Assembly (NCBI GenBank): GCA_021647785.1 | Contig: JAKIUC010000005.1 | Coordinates: 1 to 64,000, forward strand | Origin: Melioribacteraceae bacterium | GTDB taxonomy: Bacteria; Bacteroidota; Ignavibacteria; Ignavibacteriales; Melioribacteraceae | DNA length: 64,000 bases | Direction: 5' to 3' | Shown: positions 8,834 to 17,741 of the stretch, in pieces | How positions within the stretch are numbered: position 1 is the stretch's first letter | Layout: each line of letters opens with the position of its first letter | Notes under the pieces: model-generated | The model's database searches: none | Seen by the model: only the letters and a program-made list of their open reading frames with translations | What the model was told of the DNA's origin: nothing | Program-made: the position numbers and the translations under genes

Positions 8834-10180
8834 CTAACTTCTAATTAGCTGTAATAATTCTTCTGTTTTCAATTTCAATAATTCCACATCGCCTTTCGAT
8901 TCAACGTTCAAACGCAGCAAAGGCTCTGTGTTGCTCATTCGTACATTAAATCTCCAAGTATCATATTCCACACTTATGCCGTCAAGTTCATCCAATTTAC
9001 CATCGGTATATTTTGCTTTTATCTCTTCAATTTTTGCTTTCGGATTTTCAAGCGTTGTGTTAATTTCACCAGAGCATGGATATTTAGCAATCATACTGCC
9101 AACCAATTGAGAGAGTGGTCTCCCTTCTTCTGCAATTAATTGTATCACTAAAAGGAACGGAATCATTCCACTATCCGAATAAGCATTTTCCCTGAAGTAA
9201 TGATGGGCTGACATTTCTCCACCATAAATTGAATTTACTTCACGCATTTTTTCTTTTATAAACGCATGTCCACTAACAGAAACAACCGCTTCGCCACCAG
9301 ATTCTTCAACAATATCAAGGGTATTCCAGATTAATCTTGGGTCGTGTACAATCTTTCCGCCCGGATTATTTTTGAGAATTGATTTTGCAAGAAGCCCCAC
9401 AATGTAATATCCCTCAATAAATTCGCCGGTTTCATCAAAGAAGAAACAACGGTCGTAATCGCCATCCCAAGCAACGCCAAGATCTGCACCATGTTTTTTA
9501 ATTGCATCAATAGTTGGTTGCCTGTTTTCCGGAAGCAACGGATTTGGAACACCATTCGGAAAAGCTGAATCTGGTTCATGAAATACTTTAATCATTTCAA
9601 TAGGAAGTCTATCTTCAATAGCATCGAGAGCAGGACCAACGCAGCCATTGCCAGCATTTACAACTACTTTGAAAGGTTTCATTTTCTCTACATCGTAAAA
9701 CTGATTAAGACTTTCAATAAACTCACTCATTATATCACGTTTTTCTACTTTCCCTTTCTTCGCAGCAAGTTCTCCCAAATCATTATTAAGTATCATCTGC
9801 TCAACTTCTTGCAGCCCCGAAGCGTAGCCCATTGGAACTGAACCTTTTTTTACAAATTTTAATCCATTATATTCCGGGGGGTTGTGGCTCGCAGTAATCA
9901 TTACTCCACCATCTGCATCCAAGTATGGAGTCGAAAAATAAATCATTTCTGTTCCGCACATTCCTAAATCAACAACATCACAGCCAGCATCAGTAATACC
10001 ATTAGCCAATGCTTCAGAGAGTTCCGGGGATGAAGTTCTAATATCCATACCAATTATAACTTTTTTTGCATTGTTAAGTTTTACAAATGCACGTCCAACT
10101 TTATATGCAATTTCTACATTCAATTCTGATGGAACTTTTCCTCTTATATCGTAGGCTTTAAATCCTGGAATATTTGTCAT
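8834..10180 (-). CDS. phosphomannomutase/phosphoglucomutase family protein
   Basis: 448-residue cytosolic enzyme of the alpha-D-phosphohexomutase superfamily, which interconverts hexose 1- and 6-phosphates for sugar-nucleotide and polysaccharide synthesis. The phosphoserine loop is TASHNPPEYNG (Ser near residue 98), the metal-binding loop is DGDYDRCFF (about 240), the sugar-binding loop contains GGEMSAHHYF, and the phosphate-binding loop near the C-terminus has RMSNTEPLLRL. The GEMSAHHYF form matches the ManB/AlgC group. I chose ATG 10180, with AAGGA 8 nt upstream; a GTG directly before it is also in frame. It is monocistronic as far as the flanks show. Confidence 0.9.
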   Translation of the reverse strand: MTNIPGFKAYDIRGKVPSELNVEIAYKVGRAFVKLNNAKKVIIGMDIRTSSPELSEALANGITDAGCDVVDLGMCGTEMIYFSTPYLDADGGVMITASHNPPEYNGLKFVKKGSVPMGYASGLQEVEQMILNNDLGELAAKKGKVEKRDIMSEFIESLNQFYDVEKMKPFKVVVNAGNGCVGPALDAIEDRLPIEMIKVFHEPDSAFPNGVPNPLLPENRQPTIDAIKKHGADLGVAWDGDYDRCFFFDETGEFIEGYYIVGLLAKSILKNNPGGKIVHDPRLIWNTLDIVEESGGEAVVSVSGHAFIKEKMREVNSIYGGEMSAHHYFRENAYSDSGMIPFLLVIQLIAEEGRPLSQLVGSMIAKYPCSGEINTTLENPKAKIEEIKAKYTDGKLDELDGISVEYDTWRFNVRMSNTEPLLRLNVESKGDVELLKLKTEELLQLIRS

Positions 10181-10394
10181 CACGTTTTCCTTTTAATTTT
10201 ATTTTTACTTACGTGAAAATATTGGTAATTGAAATGAATTACAAGAAAGCAAATTCGAGTTACGCTTTTAATTAAATGCAAAAAATACATTTTTATTATT
10301 TTAAGAATTACTTTGTAATATTGTACTAATTATTCATGAGATTTTAAATACAATGTGTTGCCATAATGCACACATTACAGTATATTTAGAACTA

Positions 10395-10676
10395 ATGAAA
10401 CTGATAAATTGGAACAGAGATAAAAACGAATGGTTAAGAGAAAATAGAAATATCTGTTTTGATGATATCCTTTTCTATATAGAAAAAAAATTAATACTTG
10501 ATGATATAGCTCATCCTAATCAGGATAAATATTTGGGACAAAGGATGATGGTTTTTAATATTAAAGAATATATTTATTTAGTTCCATATATTGAAACAGA
10601 AGATGAGATATTTTTAAAAACAATTATTCCATGTAGAAAAGCAACAAAAAAATATTTGAGGAAAAAAGATGAATAA
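10395..10676 (+). CDS. BrnT-like toxin of a type II toxin-antitoxin pair
   Basis: 93-residue protein resembling the BrnT/DUF497 ribonuclease family. It starts with an INWNRDKNEWLRENR helix, similar to the W-D/N-x-x-K-x-x-x-N pattern of BrnT, followed by CFDDILFYIE, a strand region with YLGQRMMVF and YIYLVPYIE, and a terminal IIPCRKATKKYLRK, matching the usual I-S-A-R-x-A-T/K-x-x-E ending. The next gene, overlapping by 8 nt, encodes an RHH-type antitoxin, giving the toxin-first order known for brnTA. An in-frame ATG at 10353 would add 14 residues; I prefer 10395 because family members begin near the INW motif, but no clear ribosome site decides it. Confidence 0.6.
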   Translation: MKLINWNRDKNEWLRENRNICFDDILFYIEKKLILDDIAHPNQDKYLGQRMMVFNIKEYIYLVPYIETEDEIFLKTIIPCRKATKKYLRKKDE

Positions 10677-10935
10677 ATTAGACAAATATGAAAAGGAGTT
10701 GTTAAATTCCTTTGAAAATGATGAATGGAAATCGGTTCCAGATTTTTCCAAACGAAAAATAGAGTTACAAGAATCTGCTCGGGCAACTATTCGCAAAAAT
10801 AAAAGAGTAAATATTCGTATTTCGGAACGTGATTTACAAGAATTGCAACGGATGGCTTTTAGGGAAGGTTTGCCATATCAGACTTTCATCGCAAGTATTC
10901 TTCATAAATATGTTAACGGAGTTTCTATTCATTGA
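10669..10935 (+). CDS. CopG/BrnA-type ribbon-helix-helix antitoxin
   Basis: 88-residue protein. The N-terminal half is charged and probably flexible, for toxin binding (KYEKELLNSFENDEWKSVP). The C-terminal half is a ribbon-helix-helix: strand RVNIRISE, helix RDLQELQRMAFREG, then LPYQTFIASILHKYVNG. This strand pattern binds operator DNA in CopG-type antitoxins, which usually repress their own operon together with the toxin. It overlaps the toxin gene by 8 nt (ATGAATAA), so the pair is translationally coupled. The upstream 170 bp would be the place for an autoregulated promoter, but I did not find a clear operator. Confidence 0.75.
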   Translation: MNKLDKYEKELLNSFENDEWKSVPDFSKRKIELQESARATIRKNKRVNIRISERDLQELQRMAFREGLPYQTFIASILHKYVNGVSIH

Positions 10936-11058
10936 AGAAACTATATTTATGTATAAAACTTCCAAAACTTTAGTGCAAATATAAATCCGGATAAGTTTTT
11001 ACGTAGTATTAATAGCTGTAAAAGGATATGTTTTGTTGTTGAAAAATTAGAGAAAGAT

Positions 11059-11379
11059 ATGAATATACTTTTACAAACCAATAAGTTAAAATTTTTTAAG
11101 TGTAGTAATTCTGCTTGCAACAAATTATTTTTAATTAGCCCAAAAGAAGTAGAGCATGGAAGCGGTATTCATTTCTGCCCAACATGTTTCTCTAATCCCA
11201 AAACACACCATACAATTCAATGCTCAAATTGTCTATCAATAATTGACTTTCTTAAAGTTGAAGAGAATGAAAAAGTTACAACTTATTATGCTCGGAAATG
11301 TATGTGCTGCAACGGTACAGTGGAAGATGAAATACACCTAAGTAAAAACGATTATGCAGAAGTATTTGCCAAGAGTTGA
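11059..11379 (+). CDS. hypothetical zinc-ribbon protein
   Basis: 106-residue soluble protein with four cysteine pairs: CSNSAC (about residues 14-19), CPTC (near 40), CSNC (near 54) and CMCC (near 75), plus several His residues. The spacing suggests two zinc ribbons in a row. No enzymatic motif is seen, and no family name comes to mind. It stands alone between the toxin-antitoxin pair and the S46 peptidases, with GAGAAAGAT before the ATG as a weak ribosome site. A role in nucleic-acid or protein binding is possible but not shown. Confidence 0.55.
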   Translation: MNILLQTNKLKFFKCSNSACNKLFLISPKEVEHGSGIHFCPTCFSNPKTHHTIQCSNCLSIIDFLKVEENEKVTTYYARKCMCCNGTVEDEIHLSKNDYAEVFAKS

Positions 11380-11458
11380 ATTTTATTTCTAATTGATAAT
11401 TGAATCCTTCCTTCTTAACTTTCAAGCTAAATTTTAATCTAAATAATTTGGAAGCATA

Positions 11459-13690
11459 ATGAAAAAACTTGGCTCTGTTTTTGTAATTTCAATTTTACTA
11501 TTTTTTGCTGGATGCTCTGCAACTCAGGATATATCAAAAAATAAATCCTTTCAATATTTCAATCCGGATACAGTTAAGTCGCATCAATTTGATACTGGAA
11601 AAATGTGGACTTTTGAAGATGCACCGCTCGATTACTTTGACGAAACTTATTCATTTAAACCTGATGCAGAATGGTTAGAGCATGTGCAGAAGTCATCCCT
11701 AAAATTTGCAAAATGGTGCTCAGCTTCTTTTGTTTCGGGCGATGGTCTAATAATGACTAATCACCATTGTGTCGATTTTATTACAAGCAGATATGAAGAG
11801 GAGGGAGAAGATATTCACGAAGCGGGCTTCTACGCTCCAACCTTAGGAGATGAACGTAAAGTGCCAATGCTATATGTTGATCAATTAGTTTTTACTAAAA
11901 ATGTTACTGCTGAAATTTTTGCAGCAATTGATAGTGGAAAAACTGAAACTGAGAAAGCAAAACTCCGTATAGAAAAAACAAAAGAATTGGAGCAAAAATA
12001 CTCTGATGAAAAAGATTTAATCTGTAAAGTTACTTCTCTTTATCACGGGGGTAAGTACTCTATTTATGGCTACAAACGTTATAACGATGTTAGAGCAGTT
12101 TATGTGAACGAATCGCAAATGGGATTGTATGGCGGCGACCCTGATAACTTTACATACCCTCGTTATAATCCCGACTTTGCTTTTATGCGTGTTTACGATG
12201 ATGATGGAAACCCACTAAAAACAAAAAATTATTTTAAGTGGAGTAAAAATGGTGCGGAAATGAATGAACCAATTTTTGTTGTAGGGAATCCTGGTTCAAC
12301 ATCAAGACTTAAAACTATGTCGCAGTTAGAGTTTATGCGCGATTATACTTACCGCAATCTAAACTTTATAACTAATAGAAAAGTTAAATATTATAATGAG
12401 CTAATTAAGGAAGACACAGCAAATGCACGCAAGTATGAGACTAATTTATTTAGAGTGGCTAACGGGGCAAAGGTCTTTAAGTATAGCTATCAATTTTTAA
12501 CTGATGAATACTCGATGGCACGCAAACGTGATTTTGAAAATAAATTTAAATCCGCTGTACAAGGTGACGAAAACCTAAACAAATTATACGGACATCTTTG
12601 GGATGGAATTGAAGTGGTGAATAATGAATATAGAGAATATGCTGCCGAGAAAAGTGCATACACAATTTCAAAACGGAGCAGTTCCGATTATTTTTTGATT
12701 GCTAAAGATTTAATTGAGTTTGCAAGAGAGCTTAAAAAACCTGAGGAGGATAGAGGCGAAGAATACAAAGGGACAAAACTTGATACAACAATTCAAGAAA
12801 TATTTCCATCAGACTTTAATATGATAGAGAGTGATAAAGAGCTACGTTTACAAGCTGATTTTATGATGCTGAATCTTGGCAGTGATAATCCACTGATGCA
12901 AAAAATGTATGGCGGCAGAAGTGGAGATGATGCTATGTTATTCGTAAAGAATAATTCTAAAATTACTTCTGCTAAAGATGTTGAAACCCTTGCGAGAACT
13001 GGAGCAGATGCAATCCTTAATTCAGATGATCCATTTATCAATTTTATACTTACTACCGAAGATAGGTTATCAGAAATTATTGATAAGCAAGAAGAGGCAA
13101 AAGTAACCGAGAAAGTTTTTGAAAATGAACTTGGACGTGCCCTCTTTGAAGTTTACGGAACAACAATTCCACCAGATGCAACATTCACTTCACGTATTAG
13201 TGATGGTGAGTTAAAAAGTTACGAATACAATGGCACAATTGCACCGGTTGAAACAACATTCTACGGAATGTATGATAGGTATTACTCGAACTATAAAAAG
13301 TATCCTTGGGGATTGCCCGACCGTTGGTTAAATCCGAAAGAGGGGTTTGATATGAGTACTCAGTATAATTTTATTTCTACCAATGATATAACAGGCGGTA
13401 GCTCCGGAAGTCCAGTGATAAATAAGGAAGCGGAAATAATTGGTGTAGCATTTGATGGTAATATAGAATCAATTCCGGGCAACTTCCTTTACAACCAATT
13501 AGATAACAGAATGATTACAGTTTCATCTAAAGCTATGATTCAGATATTAAGATATATTGGTGATGCTGAAAGAATAGCTGATGAACTTGAGACAGGTAGT
13601 ATTCCGGAAAAATATAGAGTTGCTGAAAATCCTGAAGCGACTAATGAAACCGAAGAAACTATTGAAGCAGAAGAAGTTTCTGAAAAGTAA
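11459..13690 (+). CDS. S46 family dipeptidyl-peptidase, lipoprotein form
   Basis: 743-residue serine peptidase of the DPP7/DPP11 family, which removes dipeptides from oligopeptide N-termini in the periplasm or at the surface. It begins with a lipoprotein signal (LLFFAGC, Cys19). The chymotrypsin-like catalytic half is split by a helical domain, as in the family. The His is in TNHHC (residues 100-104) and the nucleophile is Ser649 in GGSSGSP. Eighteen residues after the Ser is a Gly (FDGN, residue 667), where DPP11 has Arg; by that rule the enzyme should prefer hydrophobic, not acidic, P1 residues. A C-terminal acidic tail (NETEETIEAEEVSE) is unusual. It is followed 43 bp later by a paralogue. 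Confidence 0.92.
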   Translation: MKKLGSVFVISILLFFAGCSATQDISKNKSFQYFNPDTVKSHQFDTGKMWTFEDAPLDYFDETYSFKPDAEWLEHVQKSSLKFAKWCSASFVSGDGLIMTNHHCVDFITSRYEEEGEDIHEAGFYAPTLGDERKVPMLYVDQLVFTKNVTAEIFAAIDSGKTETEKAKLRIEKTKELEQKYSDEKDLICKVTSLYHGGKYSIYGYKRYNDVRAVYVNESQMGLYGGDPDNFTYPRYNPDFAFMRVYDDDGNPLKTKNYFKWSKNGAEMNEPIFVVGNPGSTSRLKTMSQLEFMRDYTYRNLNFITNRKVKYYNELIKEDTANARKYETNLFRVANGAKVFKYSYQFLTDEYSMARKRDFENKFKSAVQGDENLNKLYGHLWDGIEVVNNEYREYAAEKSAYTISKRSSSDYFLIAKDLIEFARELKKPEEDRGEEYKGTKLDTTIQEIFPSDFNMIESDKELRLQADFMMLNLGSDNPLMQKMYGGRSGDDAMLFVKNNSKITSAKDVETLARTGADAILNSDDPFINFILTTEDRLSEIIDKQEEAKVTEKVFENELGRALFEVYGTTIPPDATFTSRISDGELKSYEYNGTIAPVETTFYGMYDRYYSNYKKYPWGLPDRWLNPKEGFDMSTQYNFISTNDITGGSSGSPVINKEAEIIGVAFDGNIESIPGNFLYNQLDNRMITVSSKAMIQILRYIGDAERIADELETGSIPEKYRVAENPEATNETEETIEAEEVSEK

Positions 13691-13733
13691 TTTAAAACAT
13701 TAGAACACAGATTTTATCATAAAAGGAAAAACT

Positions 13734-15881
13734 ATGAAACAAATATTATTACTACTATTTTTATCTACTACAATACTTGTGCTGAGTTCAATCGAAGCAT
13801 TTGCACAAGCTGGGCTTTACAAGCCAATTGATATAGACACAGTAAAATACTCATTAAAAGATTTTGGAAAAATGTGGACTTTTGATGAAGTGCCAGTTGA
13901 TAATTTTGAAAAGCAATATGGATTTAAGCCAAGTATAGCTTGGTTAGAGAGTGTTCAGAAATCAGCACTCCAATTTGGCGGGGGCTGTTCTGCTGCATTT
14001 GTTTCGGAGGATGGTTTGATAATGACAAACCATCACTGCGGGCGAAGACAATTAACTTCACTCCAGAATGAGGGTGAAAATATGCTGCGTGATGGTTTTT
14101 ATGCTGAGACTCTTGAGGATGAAAGACTTGTGCCAAATCTTTTTGTTGATCAACTAATTAGAATAGAGGATGCAACTGATGAAATACAAAATGAAATGTT
14201 AAAAGGAAAAAACGATTCAGAAATAATTGCACTACGTGATTCTGCTAAGGCAAAATTAATTAGAGATAGTGAAGCCGAAAGTGGATTGGTTTGTAAAGTC
14301 GTTACTCTCTATAATGGCGGTAAGTACTCGCTCTACTTTTACAAACGCTATTCTGATATTAGACTTGTAATGGCTCCCGATTTCCAGATTGCGGCAACTG
14401 GTTGGGATTGGGATAATTTTACTTATCCAAGATATGAATTGGACTTTATGTTTTATAGGGCTTATGATGAAAGCGGGAAACCAGTTAAAACTGAAAATCA
14501 TTTTACTTGGAGCAAAAAAGGAGCAACAGAAGATGAAGTACTTTTTGTTGTAGGAAGACCAGGGAGTACTGATAGACAACTTTCCGTAGTGCAGCTCGAA
14601 TATTTACGTGATGTTGTTTACACAAATAGACTATTAATGTTTGAAGAACTTTATCAAGTTTACTTTGAATTGTTTAATAAACATCCGGAGCGTGAATCGG
14701 AATTGCTCAATAAAGTTATGGGTTATGGTAATGGAAGAAAATCTTATGCCGGACGATTATACGGTTTAAGCAAGCCAGTACTGATGGCAAAGAAAATAAG
14801 TTTTGAGAAGGAGCTGCGTACAAGGGTAAATGAATCCAAAGAGTTAACCGAAAAGTATGGAAATCTTTGGGATGAAATAGAGAGTGTAATTTTGGAGTTG
14901 CGAAAATCTGCATCCGAGTATTATGGCTATGCTCCACTTCGGCGCAGTGTACCAGTCTATTTTAAAACTGCCAATAGCCTTATAGAGTATGCGAATGAGA
15001 TGAAAAAAGAAGAAACCGAAAGAAGTGCACTTTATAAAAATGAAAATATTGAAAATACAATTTCTAATATTTATCCCGATTCCATTGATGTTGAATTTAA
15101 TAATTTATTATTTCGAGCACATGTTAATACAGTTACAAATATTTTAGGAAGTGAAGACAAACTTTTACAAAATCTTTATGGCGGCAAGACTGGAGCGGAG
15201 GCTGTTGAGTTTGCATTGAATAATTCCGTACTAAACTCTAAAGAAAAAACTCTTGAAATAATAGAATTATCTCCAGATGAAATTCTAAATTATGATGATT
15301 CAATTATTAAGTTTATGCGTGAATCGCAAGTAGTGTACGATAGCCTATCTACCGAGAGAGATTCTTTACAGAATCGACTTTTACTTCTAAATCAAAAATT
15401 AGGTGAAGCTATATTTGAAGTCTTTGGTGATAGGATACCTCCAGATGCTACTCGTACTCTGCGGATTTCCGATGGAGTTATAAAAGGTTATGAATACAAC
15501 GGCACTATAGCACCAGGTAAAACAACCTATTACGGTTTGTGGGATAGATACATTTCATTCGGTAAAAAAACCTACCCTTGGGGTTTGCATCCAAGATGGC
15601 AAACACCGCCGCCCGAACTTGATTTATCAATACCCAATGGGTTTGCCTCTACAAATGATATTGTTGGAGGTAACTCTGGAAGTTCTGTTATTAATCAAAA
15701 GATGGAAGTTGTTGGATTAGTGCATGATGGAAATCTTGAGTCACTCGCTGGTCATTTCATTTTTGATGAAACAAATAACCGAACAGTTGCTACAGATTCT
15801 TGGGGACTTATTGAAGCTCTAAAGTATGTTTATAAAACTGATAGACTTGTTGATGAGTTGTTAAATAGTAAGTTGAAATAG
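13734..15881 (+). CDS. S46 family dipeptidyl-peptidase
   Basis: 715-residue paralogue of the preceding gene. It has a normal signal peptide (cleavage likely after AFAQA) in place of a lipobox, so it should be soluble in the periplasm. The active-site His lies in TNHHC (residues 98-102) and Ser648 in GGNSGSS; the last position is Ser where most members have Pro. Residue 666 is Gly (HDGN), again DPP7-like and not DPP11-like. AAAGGAAAAACT precedes the ATG. The tandem arrangement suggests duplication and separate location (membrane-anchored versus soluble) with similar specificity. Amino-acid-based growth on peptides is the usual role of these enzymes. Confidence 0.92.
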   Translation: MKQILLLLFLSTTILVLSSIEAFAQAGLYKPIDIDTVKYSLKDFGKMWTFDEVPVDNFEKQYGFKPSIAWLESVQKSALQFGGGCSAAFVSEDGLIMTNHHCGRRQLTSLQNEGENMLRDGFYAETLEDERLVPNLFVDQLIRIEDATDEIQNEMLKGKNDSEIIALRDSAKAKLIRDSEAESGLVCKVVTLYNGGKYSLYFYKRYSDIRLVMAPDFQIAATGWDWDNFTYPRYELDFMFYRAYDESGKPVKTENHFTWSKKGATEDEVLFVVGRPGSTDRQLSVVQLEYLRDVVYTNRLLMFEELYQVYFELFNKHPERESELLNKVMGYGNGRKSYAGRLYGLSKPVLMAKKISFEKELRTRVNESKELTEKYGNLWDEIESVILELRKSASEYYGYAPLRRSVPVYFKTANSLIEYANEMKKEETERSALYKNENIENTISNIYPDSIDVEFNNLLFRAHVNTVTNILGSEDKLLQNLYGGKTGAEAVEFALNNSVLNSKEKTLEIIELSPDEILNYDDSIIKFMRESQVVYDSLSTERDSLQNRLLLLNQKLGEAIFEVFGDRIPPDATRTLRISDGVIKGYEYNGTIAPGKTTYYGLWDRYISFGKKTYPWGLHPRWQTPPPELDLSIPNGFASTNDIVGGNSGSSVINQKMEVVGLVHDGNLESLAGHFIFDETNNRTVATDSWGLIEALKYVYKTDRLVDELLNSKLK

Positions 15882-15890
15882 AAAATTATT

Positions 15891-17624
15891 ATGAGTTGGT
15901 TGTTTGGAGAAATAGTAAAAGGGAATAATTCACCAACTGATTTAAGTAAAATTATTGATGAAGAAGTAGAATACTCTTTTTCAAAAGTGAATACCAATAT
16001 TGCAGCTGGTGGGAATTCAAGAAATCTTTTCTGTTCCAAAAATCAAAATAGAAGTTGTTTTGTTTCTGGAATTGGTATTAGTAGTGCCGATGGTTTTAGC
16101 AAAATAATGAATGATGATGATTGGGCATCTACTTTAAAATTAAGAGATAACGTAATCCTCAATATTGACGGGCATTTTGTAATTATTATTGTTGAAGAAA
16201 AAACTCTAAAAATCTATACAGACAAGCTGGGGCTTAGGGATATCTACATTCAAGAACTTGATGATAGAATAATATTTTCGACAAGTATAAAGTTTCTCTC
16301 ATATTTCGGCAAACTTGAAATCGATTATTCTGAGTTCAGCAGCCGCTGGTTGTTGTTTAATCAAATATCACAAAATAGTATTTTCAAAAATGTTAAAAGA
16401 ATTGTTTCTGGTAAAATAGTTACAATAAATTTGGAAGATGATTTTGCAGTTAATATTAGCGAGCAAAAAAAATATGAGTTTGATGAAACTCCAATAGAGA
16501 GTGGGGAGTTTGAAAGTAAATTAGCTTCACTTGTAAATTTAAGAGTTTCTCAAAATCAAAAACTTGCACTCTCCCTCTCTGGTGGAATGGATTCAAGGGT
16601 GATGTTATCAATTCTATTGAACAATAGAAAAGAGAATTTTGAAACGCACTCATTCGGTGATGCGAAGCATCCTGATAGTGAAATAGCAAAGCAGATAGTT
16701 AACGATTTTAATATTGAGCATTATCAATTCAATTGTTCAAACCATAATTTTGATGATTTAATTAAAGAGATAAAAAACTACACTACTGAAACGCTTGTAA
16801 ATAATGCTGCTTCTGCAATAATGCAATTGGAAAATTATAAATATCTTTCCAAAAGAAATCTCATTGTAATTGATGGTGGGTTTGGAGAAATATGGAGGAG
16901 AGAGTTTTTTTATAAATTACTATTTAAAGGGAAAAGTGATTTACTGAAACAGAATGTGGATGGAGTAATTCCCTATTTAAGTTTATCTCGTGCGGATATA
17001 TTTTCGCAGGATGTTAAAGTTGAAATGAGTGAAGGAATTCATTCACAGTTATTAGATGTTTTTAATCTTCTGCCCAAAGCAAATAAAAATAACGCTGAAA
17101 ATTGGATTGACTTATTTGCGTTAACAACTCGATTACCTAATTACTATTCACACGAGCAGACTCGGTTGGATGGTATGGTTACAGCAGTGATGCCTTTTGC
17201 ACAGCAAAGTTTAATCTCCAATTTGTTTGGTGTAAGTAGAGAAAAGAAAAAAAATGGTCGTTTGTTTAGAAAAATAATTAATCAAAATTATCCAAAGTTG
17301 GCTTCGTATCCATTAGTTAAAGGAGTTATTAGACATCCCTATATTTTAAATTCTTTGCAGTCAAGAATTTGGGCAATGGTTAGTAAACGAATTGGCAACA
17401 GTTATAAGGGGAAAAGTAATACCGACATTCTGTTAGATTTATCGAAGACCTATATTTTTGATATCATTAATTCCAAAGATGTTAAGGAATCTGGAATTTA
17501 TGACAACGCTAAAATTCAGAAGATGGTTGGGGATTATTATACTAACGGAAGTATGAATAGTGGATATTCTGTGGATTGGCTCCTATCATTTCTTCTTTTT
17601 AAGGAATCAATTTCGAAATATTAG
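15891..17624 (+). CDS. asparagine-synthetase-like protein with an inactive glutaminase domain
   Basis: 577-residue protein. Residues about 30-180 look like a class II glutamine-amidotransferase fold (DGHFVIIIVE, DKLGLRDIYI), but the protein starts MSW, with no Cys2, so it cannot hydrolyse glutamine in the normal way. Residues about 205-560 are a PP-loop ATP-pyrophosphatase with LSLSGGMDSR (230-235 is SGGMDS), the AMP-forming motif of asparagine synthetases, beta-lactam synthetases and lasso-peptide cyclases. It starts 9 bp after the second S46 peptidase gene and has no clear ribosome site. A role in amide or peptide bond formation with ammonia or an amine is a family-level inference; no RiPP precursor was found next to it. 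Confidence 0.8.
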   Translation: MSWLFGEIVKGNNSPTDLSKIIDEEVEYSFSKVNTNIAAGGNSRNLFCSKNQNRSCFVSGIGISSADGFSKIMNDDDWASTLKLRDNVILNIDGHFVIIIVEEKTLKIYTDKLGLRDIYIQELDDRIIFSTSIKFLSYFGKLEIDYSEFSSRWLLFNQISQNSIFKNVKRIVSGKIVTINLEDDFAVNISEQKKYEFDETPIESGEFESKLASLVNLRVSQNQKLALSLSGGMDSRVMLSILLNNRKENFETHSFGDAKHPDSEIAKQIVNDFNIEHYQFNCSNHNFDDLIKEIKNYTTETLVNNAASAIMQLENYKYLSKRNLIVIDGGFGEIWRREFFYKLLFKGKSDLLKQNVDGVIPYLSLSRADIFSQDVKVEMSEGIHSQLLDVFNLLPKANKNNAENWIDLFALTTRLPNYYSHEQTRLDGMVTAVMPFAQQSLISNLFGVSREKKKNGRLFRKIINQNYPKLASYPLVKGVIRHPYILNSLQSRIWAMVSKRIGNSYKGKSNTDILLDLSKTYIFDIINSKDVKESGIYDNAKIQKMVGDYYTNGSMNSGYSVDWLLSFLLFKESISKY

Positions 17625-17741
17625 TATTGCGGTAATATCAATTCAATATCAGATAAGATTGACTTTATTAAAACAATAAATTAAATTTATAATTTCAGCC
17701 AGTAAAACAGATGTTAATCATTCCATATAGTGGAGAAATTG

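Noticed and set aside
11459-13690. Extra domain in the acidic tail of the first S46 peptidase
   Set aside because: The tail is short, low in complexity and has no motif.
13734-15881. DPP11 (acidic-specific) for the second S46 gene
   Set aside because: Gly and not Arg at the specificity position.
15891-17624. Functional asparagine synthetase (asnB)
   Set aside because: No N-terminal Cys for glutamine use; only the PP-loop half is intact.
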